Source: Nanobdellota archaeon (GTDB taxonomy: Archaea; Nanobdellota; Nanobdellia; Woesearchaeales; GW2011-AR15). Taken from it: 13,792 nt of DNA. The DNA lies in NCBI GenBank assembly GCA_018815145.1, contig JAHIYL010000284.1:1-13792 (forward strand), written 5' to 3'. Position numbers and translations under genes: made by a program. A model generated the notes under the pieces. The model ran no database searches and had not been told where the DNA came from. It was given only the letters and a program-made list of their open reading frames with translations. Below are positions 7,491 to 13,792 of this stretch, in pieces (positions within the stretch are counted from its first letter, which is position 1; the number at the start of each line of letters is the position of its first letter).

Positions 7491-7508
7491 GTATACATAA
7501 ATGTATAC
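7491..7508. repeat. 18-bp palindrome ahead of the transposase start
   Basis: GTATACAT-AA-ATGTATAC is a palindrome with 8-bp arms and a 2-base centre, ending four bases before ATG 7487. It lies inside the IS, where the transposase leader or promoter would be, so it may be an operator or limit translation. No factor can be named. Confidence 0.6.
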
Positions 7509-7552
7509 TAATATTTGTGTTTTTCGCTTTTTTAATCTCTATATTTCGACGG

Positions 7553-7566
7553 GCTTGGACTGTGAC
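7553..7566. repeat. Right terminal inverted repeat of the IS
   Basis: GCTTGGACTGTGAC, exact inverse complement of 6023-6036. Confidence 0.9.
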
Positions 7567-7574
7567 AAAACACA
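7567..7574. repeat. Target-site duplication, right copy
   Basis: AAAACACA, identical to 6015-6022 and directly abutting the right IS end. Confidence 0.85.
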
Positions 7575-7588
7575 TACCCTAATGAAAA

Positions 7589-8118
7589 ATGGATGTAAAT
7601 CTTCAGATTGAGACAAAATGGGATAAAAAGTGGTATACACGGGACTTAGGTGATCTAGCCCTCAAGTATGCCACGCAACTTGAAGTTGAAACTATAGATA
7701 ATCATGTGACTGCTATAGCTGATGTTAGATTTAAGGGAGATGACCATGGTGTATTTCTTGGCCATCCGGAAAGCCCATTTGATTCTCTTACATACAATAA
7801 TACACAGATGCTTATTTTGCATTGCCTGGAAAGACGAACCTGATGTTTGCTCCGACAACACAGATGGGTGCACTGCTCTATTTATTGGAGCACAAGTCCT
7901 CAAAAATTGGAAAAAGATACACAACAATTGCAGAGGGAATCCATGAATATGTGACAGAGAATTCAAAGTCAGAATATAAGGGTCAACATTCTCGTCCAAT
8001 TGATGATGTTTTGCCTAATATATTTGATATACACAATGCTCTTGAGAGTCTGGTTTCCCTTGGTATCCTGCATCCGTCAGATGAAGTGCCATATTACAGG
8101 CTTGTAAGACCGGAATGA
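7589..8118 (+). pseudogene. Island paralog E: promoter-displaced, internally deleted, frameshifted copy
   Basis: The 5' part (7589-7843, 84 codons) carries the array start motif MDVNLQIETKWDKKW and ends at TGA after NNTQMLILHCLERRT. The 3' part continues in another frame to the TGA at 8116-8118. It reads TNLMFAPTTQMGALLYLL, YTTIAEGIHEYV, then NALESLVSLGILHPSD and YYRLV, the same winged-helix-like domain as in paralogs A-D. The middle region of about 170 codons is missing. The change of frame falls at a 9-bp direct repeat, ACACAGATG, at 7802-7810 and 7858-7866, 56 bases apart. Its promoter is separated from it by the IS66 element. The stop lies seven bases from the stop of the convergent membrane-protein gene. 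A short product from TTG 7822 is possible but unlikely. Confidence 0.65.
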
Positions 8119-8125
8119 TATTTTT

Positions 8126-9016
8126 CTATCCCTTGCTTCCTGCAAACATGCTTACGCTCATCCCTGATATCAGGGCAATCAGAGAATCACTCTTGAAAAA
8201 ATTGAGCGAGAAGAGTTCCATTATTGAAGCATTGCCCCATACGCTTCCAAGGAAAAATGAGAATACTATGCCGACAATAAATGTTGCAGCCAAGTATGTG
8301 AACCCGACTTTCTGGTCTTTATATGTCTTTTTCACAAAGAAGAAGATGCCGACTGCAAAGATCAGGAATAGCATTATTCCTACTTTTTCATTAGGTGCAG
8401 ACAGGGTGGGTGAAGAAAATACTCCAAACTGGGCGACAATAAGATAGATCAACACAGTTATGAGGGATTTATCGCTCTTCAGGGATTCTTTTGAGAACAT
8501 GTCCTTCACATTTTCAGTATGTGCTTCTTCATGCTCGATTCTTGAATTAGTGACATCCATCCCCTTCAATTTCTGTGCATAGTCAGTCTTTCCCCAATGC
8601 TCTTTTCTGAATTTCATATCTTCAATATGCTTTTTAGCTGACCTAAACAGGCTTCTTGAAGCGATAAAAAGCCCGGTCCCGCTGATAAGGAGTGCACCGA
8701 CCCCAATCAATATTGTACCGAATCCTGCCCCTTCGCTCTGCAGCACTGCCAGATATCTCGGGATGAAATCAACCATGACAAGGATGACAATGATGAGGAG
8801 AAGAGTCCTTTTCAGAAGCTCAAGAAGCAGGGTTGTGAGCTTGTTCACAACAAAGATAAGGACGAAGAAAAGCAGGACTGCAATGATCATTGAAGCAATA
8901 TCTCCCTGCCCGACTGCATTGGGCAGATTGAGAAAATAATCCTTTGTGGCTGCATAGGTGGAAGTGGTATTTATTACAGGAAAACTTGGCTGGAGAGTTG
9001 TATTGAATCCAACCAT
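8126..9016 (-). CDS. Uncharacterised polytopic membrane protein
   Basis: Family not recognised; 296 aa. I see about seven hydrophobic segments: 41-66, 69-88, 99-121, 185-202, 212-229, 239-258 and 277-293. The N-terminal 35 residues are Thr/Asn-rich with NTT sequons, fitting an extracytoplasmic tail. A charged loop (about 122-182: RSAKKHIEDMKFRKEHWGK, then EHEEAHTENVKD) probably faces the cytoplasm. The ATG lies one base after the TAA of the coiled-coil gene, so the two form one transcription unit and are probably translationally coupled. The charged loop could be a docking site for the coiled-coil partner, which is inference. The gene converges on paralog E with a seven-base gap. Nothing suggests a transporter family or catalytic site. 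Confidence 0.8.
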   Translation of the reverse strand: MVGFNTTLQPSFPVINTTSTYAATKDYFLNLPNAVGQGDIASMIIAVLLFFVLIFVVNKLTTLLLELLKRTLLLIIVILVMVDFIPRYLAVLQSEGAGFGTILIGVGALLISGTGLFIASRSLFRSAKKHIEDMKFRKEHWGKTDYAQKLKGMDVTNSRIEHEEAHTENVKDMFSKESLKSDKSLITVLIYLIVAQFGVFSSPTLSAPNEKVGIMLFLIFAVGIFFFVKKTYKDQKVGFTYLAATFIVGIVFSFFLGSVWGNASIMELFSLNFFKSDSLIALISGMSVSMFAGSKG

Positions 9017-9017
9017 C

Positions 9018-10967
9018 TTATCTCACTTTGACCAGTTCTTTTCTGGAGAATTCTTCAAGCTTCTCCAGAGATTTTTCGTATGATATCAGTTCTTTCTGTT
9101 TTTCCTTCAGTTTCTGGATTTCAAGCAGATAGTATTCTTTGATGCTGTCCAGGTTGGCCTTGGCCTGATGAAGCTCGTGCTCGCTCTTTTTTTGCAGTTC
9201 TTCCTTTTTCATGATAGCTTCGCTTCGCTTCAGGATCTCAGAATGATGCACATGCTTCTGTTTTTTAACTTCTTCAACATCTCTTGTTATTTTAATTAAG
9301 GTATTTGTCTCATCATGTATTTTTTTTGAGATCTCATAATATTCTTCTTTCAGAACCTTGTTCTTTTCTTCCTGTTTTTTTAATTCTTTTAAAAGCGAGT
9401 CTTTTCTATTCTCAGCCCTCTTCAGAGACAATAATGTCTCATTCTTCAATTTTCCATACTTTTTTTGTTCTTCTTTCAACCATTGTTTCTGTGATGCAAA
9501 ATTCTTTTCCATCTCTTTTTGTGCAAGCATCTTTTTTTCATTGTTCTTTGCCATCCTTTTCTCTTTTGCAAGGATACTTTTAAGTTCTGTCTCCTTTGTC
9601 TGGATATCCGCCTCTTTTTGCAGCAAATTTTCTTTTTTTGCATCAAGATCAACTTTTTGTTTAATGAGCCTGCTTTCAAGCTTATTCATCTCTAATTCGC
9701 TTGCTGAAAGTTTATTTATGTGATGCTCTGCGATAGCGGTTTTGGTATCGTGTTCATCAAGCATCTGCTGAATCTTCTTTTCTTTGTTGACTAGCTCATT
9801 TTCCTTTTTGGCAATCTCATCCTCTTTTTTGTTCAGTGTTTTATTTTTTTCGTGGAATATTGCTGTCTCCCTTTCCATATCCTTGAAAATATTTTGAGTC
9901 TGCAGCTCTCTTTGTGCAATTTCCTTTTCTTTTACTTTGACAGCATCTTCTTTTTTGTTTATCTCAACAGTCCTTGCATCCAGCATCTCTTTCTCGTTTT
10001 TGAGATCATCTTTTTTTTTGAGAAGATCCTGCTCAATTTTTGCCGCTTCTTTCTCCCGCAAGTGGAAATTATGAAGATGCCTTTTTATCTCTTTATCCTG
10101 ATCTTTGAGTTCCAGTGCCTTTGCTTCAAGATCCTTCTTTTCAGCATTGAGTTGAAAGTCCTTTTTTAAAACCTGAGTTTCAAGATCTGTTATCTCTTTT
10201 TTTATCTTCTCAAATTTCTTTTCTTCTTCATGCAGCCATTTTTTCTCTCTTTTTGACCTTGCCAGGTGCTCAATCAGATCCTTTTTTTCAGCTTCATGCC
10301 TCTTTTCTTTTGCCAGCAATTCTTTTTGTTTTGCTTCAAGTGATTTTTTCTTTTGTTCAAAGCCGGGAAATTTCTTTTCCATCTCCATCCTTTGTTTTAT
10401 GAGAAGCCTGAACCTGTTTTTTAATGCAGTTTCTTTTATGTGCAACTTCTTTTTTACAATTAGCAGTCTTTTGTGAGCAGAATTCAGTGCATTTTCCCTT
10501 TGTTCCACTTTCTTGAATTTTTCAAGCAGGAGTGCCTCTTCTGCATCCATGTCAATCTTGTTTTCCTTTGCAGCCGGGCCATTTTTTATTTCGAATCTTG
10601 AAAGATATTTCTTCTTTTCTATCTCAAGGATATGGTAGATCTCCTGGTCAGTCTTATTATAGCCTTTTTCACGCATGTGGTCAAGAAAATCCATGAAATC
10701 TTTTTCTGACCATTCTCCTTTTTTGTCCCTGACAAATACCCTGCAGAGGACGATGGTCTTTGATTTTGAAATGCCATATGCCTTCAGGTTTGTAAGATAA
10801 ATCTCTCGCTGCTTCTCAAGAAATTTCCCAAGCTCTATCTCATTGACATGGATCTTATGAGATTTTATTTTATTGAGCAAGGCAAGCCAATTCTCATGAT
10901 CCCATTTAGCATTCGTCTCTCTGATAAACTGATCTATCAAAAAAAATAATCTGTATTGTTTTTTCAT
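9018..10967 (-). CDS. Large Lys/Glu-rich coiled-coil protein with N-terminal helical repeats
   Basis: Family not recognised; 649 aa from ATG 10967. Two similar segments of about 45 residues lie at the N-terminus: FIRETNAKWDHENWLALL...KFLEKQREIYL (about 14-58) and FVRDKKGEWSEKDFMDFL...HILEIEKKKYL (about 78-121). They look like a duplicated small helical domain with conserved W and Y-L positions. From about 140 to the end, the protein is almost uninterrupted heptad-like coiled coil with repeated KKExxLxxKExEL units, suggesting a long filament-like rod. There is no signal peptide. A GTG at 10985 would add six residues and would be leaderless relative to the TATA-like ATATTTAAAT near 11006-11014, so the start is ambiguous. 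It is coupled to the downstream membrane protein, suggesting a membrane-associated structural or tethering role, by inference. Confidence 0.8.
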   Translation of the reverse strand: MKKQYRLFFLIDQFIRETNAKWDHENWLALLNKIKSHKIHVNEIELGKFLEKQREIYLTNLKAYGISKSKTIVLCRVFVRDKKGEWSEKDFMDFLDHMREKGYNKTDQEIYHILEIEKKKYLSRFEIKNGPAAKENKIDMDAEEALLLEKFKKVEQRENALNSAHKRLLIVKKKLHIKETALKNRFRLLIKQRMEMEKKFPGFEQKKKSLEAKQKELLAKEKRHEAEKKDLIEHLARSKREKKWLHEEEKKFEKIKKEITDLETQVLKKDFQLNAEKKDLEAKALELKDQDKEIKRHLHNFHLREKEAAKIEQDLLKKKDDLKNEKEMLDARTVEINKKEDAVKVKEKEIAQRELQTQNIFKDMERETAIFHEKNKTLNKKEDEIAKKENELVNKEKKIQQMLDEHDTKTAIAEHHINKLSASELEMNKLESRLIKQKVDLDAKKENLLQKEADIQTKETELKSILAKEKRMAKNNEKKMLAQKEMEKNFASQKQWLKEEQKKYGKLKNETLLSLKRAENRKDSLLKELKKQEEKNKVLKEEYYEISKKIHDETNTLIKITRDVEEVKKQKHVHHSEILKRSEAIMKKEELQKKSEHELHQAKANLDSIKEYYLLEIQKLKEKQKELISYEKSLEKLEEFSRKELVKVR

Positions 10968-11005
10968 GATTGGCCCCTGAAACACAATATAAGGAATGGA
11001 TATGA

Positions 11006-11014
11006 TTTAAATAT
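11006..11014 (-). promoter_or_regulatory. TATA box of the coiled-coil/membrane-protein unit
   Basis: TATTTAAAT on the minus strand, 25 bases before GTG 10985 and about 43 before ATG 10967. It is the only good promoter for this pair. Confidence 0.5.
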
Positions 11015-11061
11015 TTTTGTTATTACAAATGAAAGGTGAAAACCTATGATTCTAATACATA

Positions 11062-11406
11062 TTAGGATATTATTGTGATTTTATCTGCTACAATCTGCCT
11101 TTTTTCATTGTATTCATCAATGCGTCCTTTTACACTGAGTGCATCACCTTCTCTGATTTCCGCAATATTGTCATAGGCAATCACTTCGATTTCACTTTCC
11201 TGGGCCATTTTGATCACTGTAAATTTTTCATTCCGGATGATCTGGATTGCCTTTCCGGTGATTTCAACTTCATCACCAATCTTTTCACCATATATCTTCT
11301 CAATTGTTGTATTGTTTATCTCTATAGACTTTGAGATGATAAATAATGCACTGATTCCAATGACAGCGAAGAGTACAGAAATCCTGAGGAGCATTTTTTC
11401 ATTCAT
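11062..11406 (-). CDS. Small membrane-anchored OB-fold protein
   Basis: This 114-aa protein has a basic N-terminus and one hydrophobic helix (about 6-25: LRISVLFAVIGISALFIIS), probably an uncleaved anchor or signal peptide. The remaining 85 residues look like an OB-fold of the nucleic-acid-binding (tRNA_anti-like) type. Strands are visible around IGDEVEITGKAIQII, FTVIKMAQ, IEVIAYDNI, the GDALSVKGRID loop and EYNEKRQIVADKITII. The GD...V.G.....G/N..Q..A pattern is typical of that fold. With the anchor the domain would be extracytoplasmic, so a DNA- or oligosaccharide-binding surface role is possible but unproven. It is divergent from lonB with about 90 bases between starts. A TATA-like AT-rich stretch lies at about 11431-11442 on this strand. 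Confidence 0.75.
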   Translation of the reverse strand: MNEKMLLRISVLFAVIGISALFIISKSIEINNTTIEKIYGEKIGDEVEITGKAIQIIRNEKFTVIKMAQESEIEVIAYDNIAEIREGDALSVKGRIDEYNEKRQIVADKITIIS

Positions 11407-11469
11407 CTGACAATTAAGAATCCCTATTGATTAAAATAATTTTCTTCATTCATGCGTTGTACAAGTAAA

Positions 11470-11480
11470 TTTAAATATAA
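11470..11480 (+). promoter_or_regulatory. TATA box of lonB
   Basis: TTTAAATATAA centred about 25 bases before ATG 11500, giving a leaderless transcript. Confidence 0.6.
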
Positions 11481-11499
11481 ATTGGCTTTTTGATATCCT

Positions 11500-13377
11500 A
11501 TGGCAGGAAAAATCAAATACAAAACAACAAAAGACATCAAAGTTTCAAAGAGGATCATTGACCAGGTCATAGGACAGAACCTAGCTTGTGATATTATAAA
11601 AAAGGCTGCTGATCAGAGGAGACATGTATTACTGATTGGTGAACCGGGTACAGGAAAATCTATGCTCGGTCTGGCACTGGCTGAACTCCTTCCAAAAGAA
11701 AAGCTTGTTGATATAATATCATTTCCAAACCCCAATGATGATAATCAGCCCATAATAAGGACAATGCCAGGGGGGAAGGGACGGGAATTTGTACTGAAGG
11801 CAAAAGTACAGAACTCAGGAGTCTTCAAGAGCAATAATTTCTTTCTTCTGCTGATTGGTTTTTTTGTTGTATTGGGTCCCTGGTGGATGTGGAGCAATGG
11901 TAAAATTTCTGATATAATATATGCTGCTTCCATGATTACAGGCATGGTACTGATATCCGGTATTATGCTGATGATGACATTTTCAAAAAAAATGGAGAAG
12001 CAGACTCATGTCCCAAAAGTGATAGTGGACAATTTCGGAAAGAAGCAGGCGCCTTTTTTTGATGCTACCGGAGCCCATGCAGGAGCTCTCCTCGGTGATG
12101 TGCTCCACGATCCTTTCCAGTCAGGAGGCCTCGGTACACCTGCGCATGAAAGAGTTGTTGCCGGAATGATACATAAGGCAAATATGGGAGTTCTTTTCAT
12201 AGATGAGATGGCAATTTTGCAGCCCAGTTCTCAGCAGGAACTCCTTACAGCTGTCCAGGAAGGAAAATTTTCAATCACAGGTCAATCAGAGAGAAGCGCA
12301 GGTGCTATGGTAAGGACAGAGGCAGTCCCATGCAATTTTGTGCTGGTTGCTGCGGGAAATGTAGAGACAATTGCTAAGATGCATCCGGCATTAAGGTCAA
12401 GGATCAGGGGCTATGGCTATGAGATACATATGCAGGAGACAATGCTCGACACTGAAGAGAACAGGGAAAAGATTGCAGTCTTTGTGGCCCAGGAAGTGAC
12501 AAAGGACAAAAAGATCCCTCATTTTGACAATGATGCAATAGAAGCAATAATCTATGAGGCTCTGAAGCGCGCAAACAGAAAAGGCCATCTTACACTGAGG
12601 CTCAGAGAGCTTGGAGGCATTGTGAGAGCTGCGGGAGACCTTGCCAAAGAAGAGAAGGCTCCTCTTGTAAAAAAATCACATGTATATAGGGCAAAAAAGA
12701 TTGCAAGGACACTTGAACAGCAGATAGCAGATAAATATATTGAAAGGAAAAAAGAATATGAAGTTATCCGAACAGCCGGAAAGCAGGTAGGAAGAGTGAA
12801 TGGTCTTGCAGTTATTGGCGGTGGTTCTGCATATTCAGGTATAATTCTTCCAATTGAGGCAGAAGTGACTCCCGGAGGAAAAGAACCTGAATTCATTGCA
12901 ACAGGAAAGCTTGGAGAAATAGCTAAAGAAGCTGTAAAGAATGTCAGTGCCATCATCAAGAAGTATTTTGGCACTGATATTAAAGGCAAATATGATGTCT
13001 ATGTTCAGTTCCTGCAGACCTATGAAGGCGTTGAGGGCGATTCTGCAAGCATCGCAGTTGCCACAGCCATAATCTCAGCATTGAATGATATCCCGATCAA
13101 GCAGGAATATGCTATGACAGGCAGCCTTTCTGTCAGAGGAGAGGTCCTTCCTGTTGGAGGCGTAACATCTAAGGTTGAGGCAGCTATTGAAGCCGGAATC
13201 AAGAAAGTCATTGTCCCAAAATCAAATATGCAGGACATTGTAATCAGCAAAGACAAATTATCAAAGATTAAGATAATACCTGTCACAACAATCTCAGAAG
13301 TATTGAGAGAAGCACTTGATTTCACAAAACACAAAGATGTCTTGAAGAAGATAGATGCGATAAATGGGAAGAGATGA
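11500..13377 (+). CDS. lonB: ATP-dependent membrane protease LonB (archaeal Lon)
   Basis: Archaeal LonB is a hexameric AAA+ protease tethered to the inner face of the membrane. It degrades unfolded and regulatory proteins. The product is 625 aa, normal for the family. The AAA+ module has Walker A GEPGTGKS (47-54) and Walker B VLFIDE (231-236), with a sensor Asn in AAGN (287). Between the Walker motifs lies the archaeal insertion with two transmembrane helices (about 114-130 and 139-160, with WWMW between them). The C-terminal protease domain (about 430-610) has the Ser-Lys dyad S515 in EGDSAS and K558 in GGVTSKVEAA, 43 residues apart as expected. TGSLSVRGEVLPVGG is also intact. It is divergent from the OB-fold gene and has its own TATA box. 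It is the sole general membrane protease visible here. Every key residue is present. Confidence 0.97.
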   Translation: MAGKIKYKTTKDIKVSKRIIDQVIGQNLACDIIKKAADQRRHVLLIGEPGTGKSMLGLALAELLPKEKLVDIISFPNPNDDNQPIIRTMPGGKGREFVLKAKVQNSGVFKSNNFFLLLIGFFVVLGPWWMWSNGKISDIIYAASMITGMVLISGIMLMMTFSKKMEKQTHVPKVIVDNFGKKQAPFFDATGAHAGALLGDVLHDPFQSGGLGTPAHERVVAGMIHKANMGVLFIDEMAILQPSSQQELLTAVQEGKFSITGQSERSAGAMVRTEAVPCNFVLVAAGNVETIAKMHPALRSRIRGYGYEIHMQETMLDTEENREKIAVFVAQEVTKDKKIPHFDNDAIEAIIYEALKRANRKGHLTLRLRELGGIVRAAGDLAKEEKAPLVKKSHVYRAKKIARTLEQQIADKYIERKKEYEVIRTAGKQVGRVNGLAVIGGGSAYSGIILPIEAEVTPGGKEPEFIATGKLGEIAKEAVKNVSAIIKKYFGTDIKGKYDVYVQFLQTYEGVEGDSASIAVATAIISALNDIPIKQEYAMTGSLSVRGEVLPVGGVTSKVEAAIEAGIKKVIVPKSNMQDIVISKDKLSKIKIIPVTTISEVLREALDFTKHKDVLKKIDAINGKR

Positions 13378-13549
13378 AAAATAGAAGGATTTTCTGATTG
13401 TGATGGAATTGTTGTTTCTGGAGACAGAGAAGGAGAGAATATATTAAGCATAATTGCAGTGGTCCCTTTAGAGTTTTTAAAAATGCGTTAATCCTAAGAG
13501 CGAATGCGTTACAATCAATCAAAAGAATAAAAGGGCAAAAAAAATACTA
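13378..13549. other. Intergenic region between lonB and the convergent edge gene
   Basis: No supported gene. It contains a 9-bp direct repeat, AATGCGTTA, at 13482-13490 and 13503-13511 (21-base period). In the lonB frame there is also an open run of 37 codons after the lonB stop (13378-13491) that resembles nothing I know. Confidence 0.5.
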
Positions 13550-13792
13550 TTAAGATAAGACCTTCCATACTTCCATGAATTTTCCTGCGTAGAAGTCTCT
13601 TTCTAATGGATTTTCTATATGATTTGCTAAATCTGCAGATTGTAGTTCTAAGAAACTTGAAGGATGAACATATCCCTAAACTTTTGCGTTTTTCACAAAA
13701 ACGAGTCGATTGAGGATTTTTCTAAATTCAACAAGGTTGCGAGCTTTTTTCTTTAGCCAACATCTCCCTTTGAGAGCAATTAATCTCATGTA
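13550..13792 (-). pseudogene. 3' end of an unrecognised gene, interrupted by in-frame TAG, open to window edge
   Basis: On the minus strand the frame is open from the window edge (Y then M at 13789) through a basic stretch (RCWLKKKARNLVEF). It reaches a TAG at 13678-13676, then continues to the TAA at 13552-13550. The downstream part is protein-like: GYVHPSSFLELQSADLA, then HIENPLERDFYAGKFMEVWKVLS. The LELQSADLA segment weakly recalls the C-terminal Q-x-AD motif of DUF3800-type proteins, but this is a low-confidence resemblance. Either it is a decaying gene, or the TAG is read through, or two short frames happen to be in phase. It lies convergent to lonB, 172 bases away. Confidence 0.4.

Larger units (their letters stand above)
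6023..7566 (-). mobile_element. IS66-family insertion sequence, 1,544 bp, bounded by TIRs and 8-bp TSD
   Basis: The ends are a perfect 14-bp inverted repeat, GTCACAGTCCAAGC at 6023-6036 and its complement at 7553-7566. A second inverted block, AAAAAGCGAAAAAC, lies at 6058-6071 with its complement at 7519-7532, at nearly the same distance from each end (35 and 34 bases). An exact 8-bp duplication flanks the element. It holds only one gene, the minus-strand DDE transposase, without the accessory tnpA/tnpB genes of classical IS66 elements. The intact ends and TSD suggest a fairly recent insertion. It lies between the TATA box and start codon of paralog E. Confidence 0.9.

Noticed and set aside
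9358..9723. Phe/Ser-rich plus-strand frames opposite the coiled-coil gene
   Set aside because: They are complements of Lys/Glu-rich codons; the apparent membrane-protein composition is an artefact of the antisense strand.
13378..13491. 37 open codons in the lonB frame after its TGA, suggesting stop-codon read-through
   Set aside because: The LonB protease domain is already complete at the TGA, the extra sequence resembles no Lon extension, and a run of this length is expected by chance.
13482..13511. Two 9-bp AATGCGTTA repeats as origin-like iterons or a CRISPR remnant
   Set aside because: Only two copies with a 12-base spacer are present, with no third unit, dyad or unwinding element nearby.

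Overview
The window is archaeal. It carries secE, spt5 (nusG-like) and rpl11 in the usual archaeal order, a TFS/RpoM transcript-cleavage factor, and a membrane-anchored LonB-type protease. Most start codons lie about 22-30 bases after a TATA-like box with almost no leader. AT-rich intergenes and charged, lineage-specific proteins would fit a DPANN-type or other uncultured archaeon, but lineage cannot be fixed from this sequence alone.

Layout. (1) 21-1510, minus strand: secE, spt5 and rpl11 read leftwards. The short secE gene is easy to miss and abuts spt5. uL11 has an unusual C-terminal extension of about 90 residues. (2) 1511-1758: a divergent intergenic region holding a 93-base, strongly folding inverted-repeat element. 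(3) 1759-2064: TFS. (4) 2122-8118: the least explained region, an array of five same-strand genes of one unrecognised family. Each shows an N-terminal start motif (hydrophobic residues, then usually a Trp near residues 8-11), a divergent middle and/or a C-terminal winged-helix-like domain, and its own TATA box. Copies A, C and D look full length (321, 347 and 325 aa). Copies B and E look like deletion and frameshift relics. An IS66-type insertion sequence with 14-bp terminal inverted repeats and a perfect 8-bp target duplication sits exactly between the TATA box and the start codon of copy E. Its transposase has an in-frame amber codon near the N-terminus. (5) 8126-10967, minus strand: a two-gene unit encoding a very long charged coiled-coil protein and a seven-helix membrane protein, one base apart. 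(6) 11062-11406, minus strand: a small membrane-anchored OB-fold protein, divergent from (7) lonB at 11500-13377. (8) 13550-13792, minus strand: the 3' part of an unrecognised gene, also interrupted by an in-frame TAG.

How the parts fit. The ends are housekeeping functions: translation, transcription elongation, secretion and membrane proteolysis. The middle is an accessory island where a multi-copy putative DNA-binding family appears to be duplicating, diverging and decaying, helped by IS insertion. The family's function cannot be read from sequence. The individual promoters, absence of signal peptides and C-terminal winged helix suggest cytoplasmic regulators or DNA-binding adaptors, which is inference.
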